Shown here piece after piece: positions 10,994 to 21,899 of a stretch of DNA of 64,000 bases. Made by a program: the position numbers and the translations under genes. The notes below the pieces were generated by a model. It made no database searches and was not told the origin of the DNA. It saw nothing but the letters and a program-made list of their open reading frames with translations. The stretch covers positions 496,001-560,000 of the forward strand of contig JARHVA010003526.1 of the NCBI GenBank assembly GCA_037957365.1. Reading direction: 5' to 3'. Source of the DNA: Torreya grandis (taxonomy: Eukaryota > Streptophyta > Pinopsida > Cupressales > Taxaceae). Position 1 is the first letter of the stretch, and each line of letters opens with the position of its first letter.

Positions 10994-12603
10994 ATGAAGG
11001 GTGAACCAAGGAAGCAAGATCCAAAAAACTATGAAGAATGGAAGGACAGAAAGGATGTTTGGAAGATTCTTTAGAAAGGGGGAGTGGTAAGCTATATGGA
11101 GTGACTGCATGGATTTAAACCCCATATTACGATGACATTCTCCAAAAACTGGGTCGATGACAAAGTAACCCTCCATGGTGTTACTATGAAGATCACAAAG
11201 GAATTCATCATAGAAGTTACAGGGCTCCCCATGAATGTCATTAAATTCTCTAAGTAGACTAGTATTTCAAATGCTGCTTATAAAAAATTCTTGAAAATGG
11301 ATGTAGAAGAGAAGCAATTGGAAAAGAGTGGAGATTTCTTTGACTTGGAGCAGATAAAAGGAATCTGGAGAGATGTTCTTTCCTGCATTCATGAGTATTT
11401 CATCAATTTCATTTTGTCTTTCTTAATCATTTTAGGCATAAAGATAGAATCTCCTTCCCTTTCTATTTGCACTTTTTGATGCTTCAAAGTCTGTTTGCTC
11501 ATAGAAAGAAGGAAACTCGACCAATTTTGCATGAAGGACTGATTCTTATTATAGAGGGCTACTGCAAAAGCAATGCTATAGTTTCAAATCCTTATTCTAA
11601 AAAAAACAAGGATGCATAGGGTAAGAAGAATGGAAAGGTGACGGGGAAAGAAAAAGAAAAACCTAGACCCTCCAGTCTTAAAAAATAGAATGTTGAAGAG
11701 GAATCTAAGTGGGAAAGTTCAGAAAGTTCTAAGAAGAATGTTGTTGAGGAAGAAGAAGGGACGGAAACTGGGGATCTTAGTTCAAATTTGGAAGGGTATC
11801 AGGAAGATGAAGACAAAAGCGAGAAAGAAAATGAAGGGGAAAAAATAGAGGGTAATACAAAATAGAATAATTCTAATCATGAAGACAAACAAATTGTGGT
11901 GGGGGGAAGTGTTAAAGAAACTAATAATTTAATTGATGATTTAGCTTTGATAAGAGAAAAGGAACATTTGGTTTTACTTTCCAATCTTGCCATGGAGATT
12001 GGAGAAAAAGAAAAGGATGAGCATGAGCATAAAGACCCTACAGAGACAAAAGAGGAGAAAATGATGGAAAGGGAGAATCAAATTGAAAAGGATGAGTCCT
12101 TTCCACAAGAGAATGCAAATGATAGGTGTGACGCTCACCTGAGGGATAATAAGATCTCCTTCATGAATTCGGCCAAATTCAAAGCGGATGTAATTTTCCA
12201 AGTTGATTCATGGATGCATAAGGAAATGATAGAGCTGAAAAAGAAAGTTGAAATAATGCAACATAACCAGGAAGCTGATAGGATTAAAATCAATAATTTG
12301 GAGAAGAAAATGAGTGATATTCCAATTAAGCTTAAGGAATATGAGAATAATCTGAGAAGGCTCATTAAGGAAAGTAGAATGAAAATGGAGGAGGTTACTT
12401 CTAGCATATGTGTGGTAGTAACTAACCTTGAAAAATGAGCTAATGAAGAAATAAAATCTCTAGAGGGGCCTAGTAGGAGGACCAGACAGAGCTCAAGAAA
12501 GAAAGCACAGCAAGAAGCTGCTACTTTGGCTGCAATATCCATATAGGATACAACAATGGTTGGAAATGAGACTGTGAAGATGATCTTGGAACTAGAAGAC
12601 TAA
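10994..12603 (+). pseudogene. Unassigned coiled-coil ORF downstream of the LINE RNase H
   Basis: I do not recognise the product. The ATG at 10994 opens a frame running through MTFSKNWVDDKVTLHGVTMK and KEFIIEVTGLPMNVIKFSK and in phase into 11291-11410 (KMDVEEKQLEKSGDFFDLEQ). There it shifts frame and continues as FRHKDRISFPFYLHFL. A highly charged Glu/Lys/Ser tract follows (11640-11870), then the open segment 11896-12438 with heptad-like Leu/Ile spacing (MIELKKKVEIMQ; INNLEKKM). A basic end RRTRQSSRKKAQQEAA and a stop at 12601-12603 close it. About 535 codons in total, with a few stops and one frameshift. It lies wholly between RNase H and the LINE 3' UTR, so it is either a third LINE ORF or captured sequence. 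A nucleic-acid-binding or particle role is only a guess. Confidence 0.6.
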
Positions 12604-12890
12604 GGTCCTCTTTGTTGTTTTTGTTTTTGTTCTGGTCCTATTTGCTAGATGTTTTAATTGGTTCTAAAAGTTGGATCTTTATTTTATAAACTTTTTTTGA
12701 GTTTCCAGGTCTATGTAAACCCTGTGATCTTTCTTAAGGTTATAGGCTGTGGTTTCAGGTCCTTGTAAAACCTGATTTTGATACTATTTTACAGTTTGTT
12801 ATTCCTGTTGGGCATCATCGTATCTTCTTTCTATCTTCGTTAAAGGGTTTTAGGGTCCCTTCAAAACCTATTTTTACCTTAATCTAAAAT
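12604..12890 (+). other. LINE 3' UTR with three related short hairpins
   Basis: T-rich non-coding tail of the LINE. CAGGTCTATGTAAACCCTG (12706-12724), CAGGTCCTTGTAAAACCTG (12756-12774) and a relative at 12851-12870 each have ends able to pair (CAGGT with ACCTG or CCCTG; TAGG with CCTA) around an 8-10 base loop. Repeated stem-loops at a LINE 3' end are the kind of structure that LINE reverse transcriptases can recognise. Confidence 0.6.
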
Positions 12891-12900
12891 AATGCTCCTT
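12891..12900. repeat. Candidate LINE target-site duplication, right copy
   Basis: AATGCTCCTT is identical to 8611-8620 and directly follows the LINE 3' UTR. Ten bases is an acceptable LINE duplication length. Confidence 0.4.
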
Positions 12901-13692
12901 TGAACAAATAATATGACAATGGTTTTAAACTCAAAAATCCAAGGTAAATGTTTGAGATGAAATGGGTACTATAAACAATCCCCATTTAAACAAGTGACAC
13001 ACAAGAGGTTTTGGATTAAAACTCTAATGTAAAAGTGTGACACAAAATAGGCAAAGTAACACCTCTTTGGATAAAGTGGTGTGAAAACAATGTGATGGTT
13101 TTGGATTTGTTTTAATTTGACAATACAAATAAACAATTTTAGTCTAAGAACACACATGTAAATCAAATAAAATAGAAATAGCACTAATGGCTCATCCTAT
13201 CCCTAAAACTAACATGGATGTGCATAGCTTCTACCAAAACTTTCAAAAATATAACAATGCTTATGAGGAATTAAGTGTTAATTCAAAAATTAAAGAATAG
13301 GTGTAGGTAGATTTTTTACTCCCCCCTCCATACTCACAAATTAGTACATGGAATGAACTTAGAGTGAGAAACACTCGACATTTGGTAAGGAATTCCATAG
13401 CAAGTGGGTTTGACTAAAATATATAAGTTTTAAATACACTAAATGATCCCAAGTATGGCTAACAGAAGGTCACAATCACATCAATTAGGTTTATACCTAC
13501 TAACGTACTATACAAAGGTGTATTCCTTTACATAATGACTTCAATCATGTACTTCTTAGTAAAGTCTAATGTTTAACAAGACCTGACCCAGGTTTTTATT
13601 AGGGTTGAAGAGGCTAGTTGTTTAACCCCTTGGCAATCCCAATATCATGTAGCCAATTTATATACCCCAATATCATGTGGGGTTACTATGAT

Positions 13693-13714
13693 ACTAGGAG
13701 ATCAAACTCCTAGT
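13693..13714. repeat. Perfect 8-bp inverted repeat (hairpin)
   Basis: ACTAGGAG, six-base loop ATCAAA, CTCCTAGT. The eight-base arms are fully complementary. It resembles a transcription-terminator hairpin in shape only; in plant repeat DNA no function can be assigned. Confidence 0.7.
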
Positions 13715-15314
13715 AAAAACACCCTTAAATAATTTATGAAGGAGAAACAAAATCCCACCCACAAGAGAAATACAAAAAAATAAATTGGAAAGACTTTAGA
13801 AGTCATTTATGGGTCACCCAAGTCACTCAGATCTTAGAGAGAGTAGACACAACATTCTTTCTAATAATACTAAACAAATAAGGAAATAAACCAAGTGCTT
13901 TTAATTACCCAAGTTCCTTTTAGGGGATGGGGGGAGAACATACACATAATAGTTTCTAATTTTCCATAAACAAATAATCTAATCTATGAAATTTAAAACT
14001 AACTAATAACAAAGGAACAAACAAGAAAGTGAAAAAAATCTTAAGAGATCTAACTAAAGTGTATGTTCTTTTTAATAACACCAACTTAAATATGATTAAA
14101 ATTTGACACCTTGGCCTTATTTGTACTTGTAAAAACTTTGAAAATATTAAAATACAAGTGTGATTAGGTTGATTTTAAGCACAAAAAAAAGTCTACATGA
14201 GATTTAGAAGTGTCTAGGCCTCTCTCTCTCCACCTTAGCTCCTAAAAAAATGTTAGGGGTTTTATTTATCTTTAGACAAAAAATTAAATGGATAAACAAC
14301 ATTTCATTTTGAGTTCTCAGGTTTTTTAAAACATAATGTGAAGCTTCCATTTATGCAATAGAGCAAAGCCACCTATTTTAACAAAGTCATTAGTTTACCA
14401 AAAACATAGACACAAACATAGACCACTTTTTGGTGAAGTCACCATTAAACAAGGAGAAGCCACCAATTATATCTGATGAAGTCACCAATTATAATCTAAA
14501 AATAAGTGAAGTCACTAAAACTACATGCAATTTTACCTTGTGAAGCTATTATTTACTAGGGTCAAAGCTGCCAAATCTAAATAATGAAGTATCCATTTAT
14601 CAAGTCAAATCCACCATTTAAAGCCATTATTTATGAACAAATAAATATATAAAATAGAGTAGGAGAATGGAAAATCCTTTATTACATAGGGTGAAGCCAT
14701 CAATTTCACAAAAAATAGAATGACATTATTTTCAAGGCTAAAACTCTAAACTTGAAGAATTAAATGCTTTTGTTATAAAAATTAAAGGTGCCACATCATT
14801 ATTTTTGGCCATATAGGATGCATGGTTTCACTGGGAGTGCAATTATGTATCTTATGTGTTCAAATATCATATAAACATTGATTAATTCCTTGTTAGTCCA
14901 AAAAATAAAAATCAAGCATAATAATACACTAGAACTAAACACTCTTGCCTAAGAACTATGGGGAGCATAACCTAATGAATAAGATCATAAAATAGAGGTA
15001 AAAAAACATAATTAATTTACCTCATTTATCAAATTTGATGTTGACTTGTTAGCATAAGGATGTTCATGCTCAGTCTATGACAATTAAAGACTCTTGTCAA
15101 TGCTTCTCCATGGTTTTATCACTTCTCTAATGGTCACTTATGGATTTGTGTGAAGCTTGGAATAAAATGGGAATTATAACACTACTCTCAATGGCTTCTT
15201 TAAGACATTACTGTAGGTAACCTGACACACAAAATATTGTTGGCATAAGGTGTGGGAACTTATAATTCTAATTCTAAAAACTAACTCTAAACATAGGGAG
15301 GTTAGGTTACATTC

Positions 15315-15375
15315 TAACTTTGGTTGAGTAAAAAATAACTTAGGTTGTGTCAAGTTAACCCTAGGTTGGGTAAAA
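15315..15375. repeat. About 20-bp tandem repeat, three units
   Basis: Units start at 15315, 15336 and 15355 with TAACTTTGGTTGAGT, TAACTTAGGTTGTGT and TAACCCTAGGTTGGGT. Read on the minus strand they give a short TQP-K/R-V/L peptide repeat within a chance frame (15174-15422), which I do not regard as a gene. Confidence 0.6.
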
Positions 15376-16653
15376 TCACTCATGAAGTCTTGACACCTTA
15401 GTTTTAGATATTTATGAGGCATGATAACTCACTTTAGATATTTGTGAGGTTGTGACTTACCTTTTTGGAATATTTAAGAATTAATAAATCATTTTATTAG
15501 TTCTTATGACCTTTGACTTCATATTTGTCTAATTTTTTTTTAGATAAATGAAATTCACTAATTCAACTTAGAATTTTTACGTAGGTAAAATAATTAAGAT
15601 TTTCAATGTAATTAATCTTGCATTGTAGTTTTTGTCTTTTGGAAATTATTTTAAATGTTTCAAATTAATAGCTCGATAGGCCAAAGGTGTCATATTTTTA
15701 GGTCATAATTTGACTATGGTTAAAATTAAATTAGGTTATTGGTACATACAAGGTAATACCCCAAATAAGTAAGCCTCACCATGTTTGTAAGCAATTAAAT
15801 CTCTTATGCAGATGAATTTAGGCAATTTCACTGATTTTTAGGCTTAGATTGCATCATGTGCTAGAAATTGAATTGAATCCTAGTTTTGGCATGAAAATGG
15901 CTAAAACTAAGTGTCTAAAATAATTATAAGGGAATTAAAACACAAAATGAATGTAAGAGGGAGTTAAAATTATAAAAATTTAAGCCACCAAATAATAACG
16001 AAGAGAACAAGTGATGAATAAACTCAATATTAATATTATGTACTATAATGTAAAGTATAGTAGATTAAAGAACATGATACAATAAAATTGAAAATTTAGA
16101 AATAATAAAATGCTAAATATAATAATATAATATCTATGATAGGATAAATTTGAGATGAAATGCATAGTAAGTATATATACTCATAAATGTCTTAGAATAT
16201 CATTACATGTTCTATCAACCACACCATAAATCTTATGTTGAAACTAATATTTTTACTTAACTATGATATCTTATACTCTCTCTTAAATACACATAATAAT
16301 AACCTTGTGAATAGCCTCAATAGATAAAGTATATGTGTTATAATTGAGAGGATGTTTATCCTTTGGTTGTGAATAAGTTATAAAGGGAAGTAAATATTTT
16401 AGCTTGAGAGGAAGTTATAAATGTAGGGGAGATTATTACTCCATCCTATGAAAATGATGTGATGTTCATAGAGGATCTCGGTTCCCCCACCTATAAAACT
16501 CATAGATATGTCACTTATAATCTTTAAATTTGATAATAGAATGAGTATAACACTCATGAAAAAGACAATAACACTACCCTTTGTAGGGGACATGTGTGGG
16601 GTTTTATTTAGAGGTAGCACATATAATTAAGGAGATGAAGGTGGTGACTCATG

Positions 16654-16658
16654 ATGAA
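16654..16658. repeat. Target-site duplication ATGAA, left copy
   Basis: ATGAA directly precedes the left LTR (TGATGAGT) and is repeated exactly at 30134-30138 after the right LTR. Confidence 0.8.
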
Positions 16659-17966
16659 TGATGAGTCTAATAAATGTACCTCATCTTAATATATATTCAG
16701 CCTTTACCCACTCTATAATCCACCATTTCATATACCCATGATAAAATTATACCCATAATTGTCCATATTATCAAAAGATATGTTTATGATACACATATTA
16801 ATTATTATGGTTTAAAGAATTATTATTTATAGATAAAATAATATGATTTATTGTTATATAGATTTGGTGTACTAATAGTGAAGGAAAAATTTAGGTAATT
16901 AAATGGTTATCATGTTTCTCATGAGCTATGACAAACTGCATAGATTAGGTAGTGGCATCTTGTAGCATTTACCCAGATTTCATGTAGCATCTACCCAAAT
17001 TTACTATAGAAATTTATGCAGTGGCATCTTTTAGTAATCTGGGCAATGGCATCTTATAGCATTTTCCTAGATTTCCTACAACATCTACATAATAGAACCT
17101 TAAACAACTATGATAACTTGTTGATGGTTAAAAATTCCTTCCATGAATATAGTGAGGAATGATTCTCTCAAAACTAAATCCTTCTATCCTAAATACATAG
17201 ATTATTATTCATATGTATTATTTTGTGTTATGCATAGTTACTATTGTTATGTATTCTTATTAGGTGCAAACATAGATTTATGGTTATAAACTCCTAGATT
17301 TATTATCCTTCAAATAAGGAACATATATCTCCTATATAATAAGAAGAGTTTAGGTTGCATAAAAGAATTGGGATTTAATCATGTAATTAGTCAATAGTTA
17401 TAGAGTTGTAATTTTGTAACTCTAGTATGATTAGAATTATTATATTTATAAAATAAATCTAGCTTCCAGTAATTTATCTATCTTAAGAAGTAAATGAGTC
17501 AAGATCTAACCCAAAAAAGGTAGGTCCCACTCACACGGTTTGGTAGAATGATTCCTTATTTGTTATAATAGTATTATTCATGTTTGGTTTACATGTATAC
17601 TTATTATCTCATTTTTCATCACTACAATATGTGAGATTAAAGTCATGCATGGTTTTTATATAAACATATTTCATTCTATATGTTGTTCATAATTCAATTC
17701 TAAAATAAATTAGATTTATTTTTGTCATTTAAATTTATGGAATTTATTTTATGCAAGTGTGTTTCTATTTATATAATGATTAAGATCCAACATTATTTAG
17801 AGAACTAGTGCCAACATACAATGTTGATATCTTATCAAAGTTAAATACACCTTGGGTTGATAATTAATGAAGTAGTTATTTTATACACCAAGTGGTCTTC
17901 ATCCTATGAGCATAGGTGAGGTTGTACAAGGTTGTTAGGTTTAATTGGTTTTTAATATTATGCTCA
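16659..17966 (+). repeat. Left LTR of the 13.5-kb element
   Basis: It starts TGATGAGTCTAATAAATG and ends at about TTATGCTCA. It aligns along its length with 28765-30133, for example ATAATCCACCATTTCATA near the start and AGTTAAATACACC(T)TGGGTTGATAATTAATGAAGTAGTT near the end (quoted in part). Its internal GGCATC repeat array (16950-17090) is shorter than that of the right LTR. Confidence 0.85.
16950..17090. repeat. Internal LTR tandem repeat, left copy (about 3 units)
   Basis: Units share GTGGCATCTTGTAGCAT and TACCCAGATTT with irregular spacing. The matching array in the right LTR (29053-29244) has about four units of 47-50 bp. Confidence 0.7.
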
Positions 17967-17972
17967 TTATTT

Positions 17973-17990
17973 TGGCATCATTTTCAAGGA
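17973..17990 (+). promoter_or_regulatory. Primer-binding site, tRNA-Asp-like, decayed
   Basis: TGGCATCATTTTCAAGGA matches 11 of 18 bases of the tRNA-Asp-complementary site TGGCGCCGTTGCCGGGGA used by many plant gypsy elements. Six of the seven differences are G-to-A or C-to-T, as expected from decay of methylated cytosines. It lies six bases after the left LTR end. Confidence 0.65.
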
Positions 17991-18038
17991 AGGACCAAGT
18001 ATTAGTATTCTAGGAATGTCAGTTTAATTTCTTGCTTT

Positions 18039-18082
18039 CTAGATTAAATTTATTGCTTCCCTAGATTAAATTTATTACATTC
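18039..18082. repeat. 22-bp tandem duplication in the leader
   Basis: CTAGATTAAATTTATTGCTTCC is followed directly by CTAGATTAAATTTATTACATTC, with a fainter related stretch on each side. It lies just downstream of the primer site. Confidence 0.7.
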
Positions 18083-18323
18083 CTAAAGTAAATTTCTTTT
18101 TTAAAATTAGAGGTTAAAATATCACAAATTCCCACCTTTCATTTCAGGGATAAACTATGCAATCTCATATCACAAGGCTTGTCTCTACATGATATAACAC
18201 TAATTAGGAATATTTAGAAAAAATTCCAAAAATATTAACTCTGTGTAGATAAGAGTAAATTTTGTTATGTCTAAAAAAAGGAATTTGTGGGAGTTTTAAT
18301 TTGTAATGAATAAAATAATGAAG

Positions 18324-18325
<2 letters not shown>

Positions 18326-18387
<62 letters not shown>
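18326..18387. repeat. (TA)n microsatellite
   Basis: About 31 uninterrupted TA dinucleotides in the leader of the 13.5-kb element, just upstream of the ATG at about 18395. Confidence 0.95.
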
Positions 18388-18389
<2 letters not shown>

Positions 18390-18390
<1 letters not shown>

Positions 18391-20100
18391 GAGATGGCAA
18401 CTCTAGAGGCTAAAATTAAATAATTAAAGAAAAAACTATGTTACAAGCTCTAATCAACACAATAGAAATGAAGGAAAGATGTAATGAGAAGATAAATCAT
18501 GATATTATGCCTATCTATCATATATAACCATCTAAATCCATTAAATTTGAAGGACCATCTATTCTAGTGCATGTAGAAAAGACTGGACATACTAATGAGA
18601 AAAGATCACATGTAGAAATCTTTCATTTATTAACCTCTACACATAAAATAATAGAGATATCTACATCTGTTGATGAATAAGAATGATCTATAATTGATAT
18701 TGTATATATTAATGAAACTAAAAAATTATCTCCTACACATGTTCATAGAAATTAGATTATAGTAATTATTACATTTGGTAATCAAGGAAGCTTACCTGCA
18801 TTAATTCTTGCTACATAAATGGTTGAATATTTTGATAAGAAATGACTACCATAATCAATTTCATTTGTTGAGACACTTATGCCTACTAGAGGAAGTCAAT
18901 TTTAATCCACATAAATATATGAACCTATTGATAACACCAACCTATACCAACCTTCTTTGAATCTATTGGTAAAGAACACCATCTTGCAGTAACTTCTCCA
19001 ACTCTTGATGAAGAAGATCAGTCTACAAAAATTTATATTGTATGTAATGGTAAAGGAAACCCTCATGTGGGAATATTTCATAAAAAAATACATGCAAATG
19101 TGGATAAATATCAACATGAATTCATTTATATTTCATGTTTTGTTGAGAAAAAACTACCTACAACAATAGCTCTTATACCTATTGAAAGCTCTACACATTT
19201 TTAGAGGAGAAAAATATGTATAAGTTATAATTTCACATGTTGAAAGAGATATTCAATTGGAATAGATTATTCTCCCAAAGAATATAAAGTGAAATGGTAT
19301 ACTTTCTATGCATGTGCCTAAAAAAATGCCTTTCAAATATTTTTTCTATTTTGGGTTGTGAGGAAAATATTGTAGCTCAAATGGGATATTGGTTACCAAT
19401 ACATGCAAATCTAGGTATGCCTCTTAAATCTTTAGTATTTAATTTATAATGTTATCCATAACCACTATACATTGAATATTTTAAATTAAATTATAAAACC
19501 ATATCAATCAATGCATTACCAAGAACCACCTTTCTATTGGCCTTGGTATCAGGGTCACTCGTGAAAGCCACCACTTCAAAACTGATAGTCATAATAAAGG
19601 TTGGGTTTCAATAAACCATCATAAGTTTATTTGTCAAAAATATCTAATAACCTAGTTGAATATCTATGATGAGAAAACACTATTAAATTATTCCTAAACT
19701 TCATTGGTATCTAAATCTATTGGCTTGGTTGTACAGCTAAGATTTATGGTTTAATCTTGTTTAATACACTCAATCTTCAAGTTGAATATTTTCTTGCTCA
19801 CTTTGCATATAATGTTAGATTTCCTAGTTTGTAATAAAGAAATGATAACTCACATCATGAAATTCATGAAATTCCATTCTATAATTTTAAATTATACCCA
19901 CTACCCATAATAAAATAGGACCTTTGCGTATGTCCTCACAATCACAATAAACATTTCATCATCAATAATGAGCCAATCCTTGTTCCACCTCATTCACAAA
20001 AATATTGTATCATAGAAATTCATGACTAGCCTATGTATAATTGATTTGTAAATAGAAAATTTGAATGTTTGTGTCAATAATTTTGTATGTGTTTTGTCCT
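18390..20100 (+). pseudogene. Unrecognised internal coding remnant of the 13.5-kb element
   Basis: This lies where gag would be expected, after the leader. An ATG near 18395 gives MATLEAKIK followed by stops. The clearest open piece is about 18950-19203 (84 codons, no ATG needed), reading FFESIGKEHHLAVTSPTLDE, then IYIVCNGKGNPHVGIF, then DKYQHEFIYISC and ending SSTHF-stop. It is acidic in the first half and rich in His and Tyr. I see none of the gag capsid helices, CCHC knuckle, DSG/DTG protease or YxDD. Further pieces such as GYWLPIHANLGMPLKSL (about 19380-19440) are open in other frames. Product unknown; it may be a family-specific ORF or decayed gag. Confidence 0.35.
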
Positions 20101-21103
20101 TATGGTGGAATGTGATCGATATTACTAGTTAGAGCAATCGAAAAGTAGTTAAACTTGTTATTTAGGATTGCAAAACTAGTGAATCCTAAGAAAATGAAAA
20201 AAAAAAGATTTGCTTTGATTACAATTTTGAGCGAGGTTTTTGTGTATCATGGTGTATTTTAAAAAAATATCTTTCAATTTTTGTACAACTCTATTTTTTT
20301 TTCAAATATCAACCATTAATTCTGTCAGTTAAGGAGAATAATTCCATCAGTTAAGGAGAAAACATGAAATCAAAGAATAATATTTTAAAATGCTCAGAAT
20401 TAAATTATGAAAGGTTTTTTTATACATTGGTATGATAAAAATAAACATCTATAAATTTTTTTCTAGAAACAAATTTTCATTAGATATCAATTTTTTTCTA
20501 TCCTATAGCAATTAGGAAGGGTATCTTGTAGCAACTAGAAAAGTGAAAATGTCTAAATTACTTAGAATTAAATTATGAGAGAGGTTTTTGTTTTTGGTGA
20601 ACTTTTAATTTAAAAACTCTTTAAATTTTTACTTAGCTCTAAAAATTTATGATATATTTGGTTTTCTATTTTTTTTCAAAAAAATTGATGTCCAGGCAAT
20701 AAAACACATTTTTCCACCATTTACCAAATGTTAGAAGCATCATATATAGAAAAACTCATCATCATTTATGTAAAATATATATAAATGTTAAAATAAATAT
20801 ATTTATATAATTATCTCTAAAAAATTGATTGTCTTTTTAATCATTCATCACAATTGCAGGATCTTCTTTATCATAACATATTTGTATCTAATGACACAAT
20901 TTACCAACATTGTATCACTATTATAATATTTTTAAGGATGATAATTTTATAAAACAATATATGATATGAATATTATTAGGTTTTTTAGGTAATTCTCTTA
21001 CATATTCTTCAAGGACTAGATTGAAATTCCTTTTCATATCCTTGACTCCTCACTAAGAGTTGCACTTGAAAAATAGATGGACAGTTTAACTATTCCATAT
21101 GTT
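20100..21103. other. AT-rich internal non-coding sequence of the 13.5-kb element
   Basis: Only short chance frames and A/T runs. It contains a duplicated CTGTCAGTTAAGGAGAA-like phrase (about 20324-20360) and ends at the nested copia target site CAATT (21104-21108). Confidence 0.4.
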
Positions 21104-21108
21104 CAATT
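21104..21108. repeat. Copia target-site duplication, left copy (CAATT)
   Basis: CAATT here and TAATT at 26184-26188 flank the nested copia; four of five bases match. Confidence 0.65.
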
Positions 21109-21632
21109 TGTTAGGATAAATTAAACCCAGATCTATCCCCAGATTAAATACAAGAGAAAATATGAAAAAAATTAATCAATCATTTAGAAAATAGACATAA
21201 ACATGCACATAATAGGAGATGCTAAATTTAACGTGGTTCACCCAAGATGGGCTACATCCACCAAAATTGTCTAATATATTATTTCTAGTAATACAAGGGA
21301 GAAACAAAATATTATAACAAACCCTATTACACCTTGATATATTTTTTGCCTCCTCTCTATGTATAATATTTTCATAATCTATCACAATCATACATCTCAA
21401 CCATATATTAGTACATTTTGGGGTGGAAAACACCTAAACATAGCCTCTACTGTCATATCTAGAAACCTTTAATCAGTGGCCCATATTGACTAAGAAATTA
21501 TAAATTAAAGGAACCACCCCTTGCAACCCCTCATGCCATGAGGGATTTAAAGAATGGGATCTAAACCTAGCTAAACTAACATCAAAATTTTAATCTCTGA
21601 TCTTGGAAGACAATCAAGCTCCACACCTAACA
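21109..21632 (-). repeat. 3' LTR of the nested copia
   Basis: It runs in plus orientation from TGTTAGGATAAATT to CACACCTAACA and aligns end to end with 25663-26183. Both share the phrase CATGCACATAATAGGAGATG. In the element's own direction this is the downstream LTR. Confidence 0.93.
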
Positions 21633-21650
21633 ATCTCCCACTTGGAGATT
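21633..21650 (-). promoter_or_regulatory. Polypurine tract of the nested copia
   Basis: On the minus strand it reads AATCTCCAAGTGGGAGAT, directly upstream of the 3' LTR start. AAGTGGGAGA is a common plant copia second-strand primer. AATCTCC and GGAGATT also form a 7-bp inverted repeat (21632-21650). Confidence 0.85.
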
Positions 21651-21899
21651 AATTGCAACAAATCCACCACTACTATATCTATTGTACTATCTGGAACTAG
21701 ACAAGTTCCTTAATTTAATTACCATCCATGAAGACCAACTAAAGATGAATATATATTCAACTTATCTCTTGTAACTACCTTTGTCATCATATCCGTAAGA
21801 TTTTTACTTGTATGTATCTTTTCTAATTTTAGTTGCTCTTCCTTTATCACTAAACAAATGAGATGATACTACAACTAAATGTGTTTTGTCCTAAGGTGA

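Larger units (their letters stand above)
8638..12890 (+). mobile_element. 5'-truncated L1-type LINE with extra 3' ORF
   Basis: Non-LTR retrotransposon remnant. The 5' end is cut inside the reverse transcriptase, just before its FVDD box; endonuclease and ORF1 are missing, as in typical incomplete reverse transcription. In order it holds the RT C-terminal half, a zinc-binding region, RNase H, a separate coiled-coil ORF (10994-12603) and a 3' UTR with repeated hairpins ending at TAATCTAAAAT. There is no long poly(A). A 10-bp direct repeat flanks it. Confidence 0.85.
12901..16653. other. Unassigned AT-rich DNA between the LINE and the 13.5-kb LTR element
   Basis: No coding domain recognised on either strand. 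It continues the sequence left of the LINE. It contains two copies of CCCAATATCATGT (about 13640 and 13664), a perfect hairpin at 13693-13714, several loosely repeated GAAG(T/C)CACCAATTAT motifs (about 14430-14530) and a 20-bp tandem repeat at 15315-15375. It is probably old LTR or leader sequence of gypsy elements. Confidence 0.4.

Noticed and set aside
11974..12542. Minus-strand frames of 75 and 135 codons
   Set aside because: They are antisense to the Glu/Lys-rich coiled-coil ORF; their Leu/Phe richness is the expected mirror of AAA/GAA codons.
15174..15422. Minus-strand 82-codon frame with TQP repeats
   Set aside because: The peptide repeat follows from a 20-bp DNA tandem repeat; no start context or family match.
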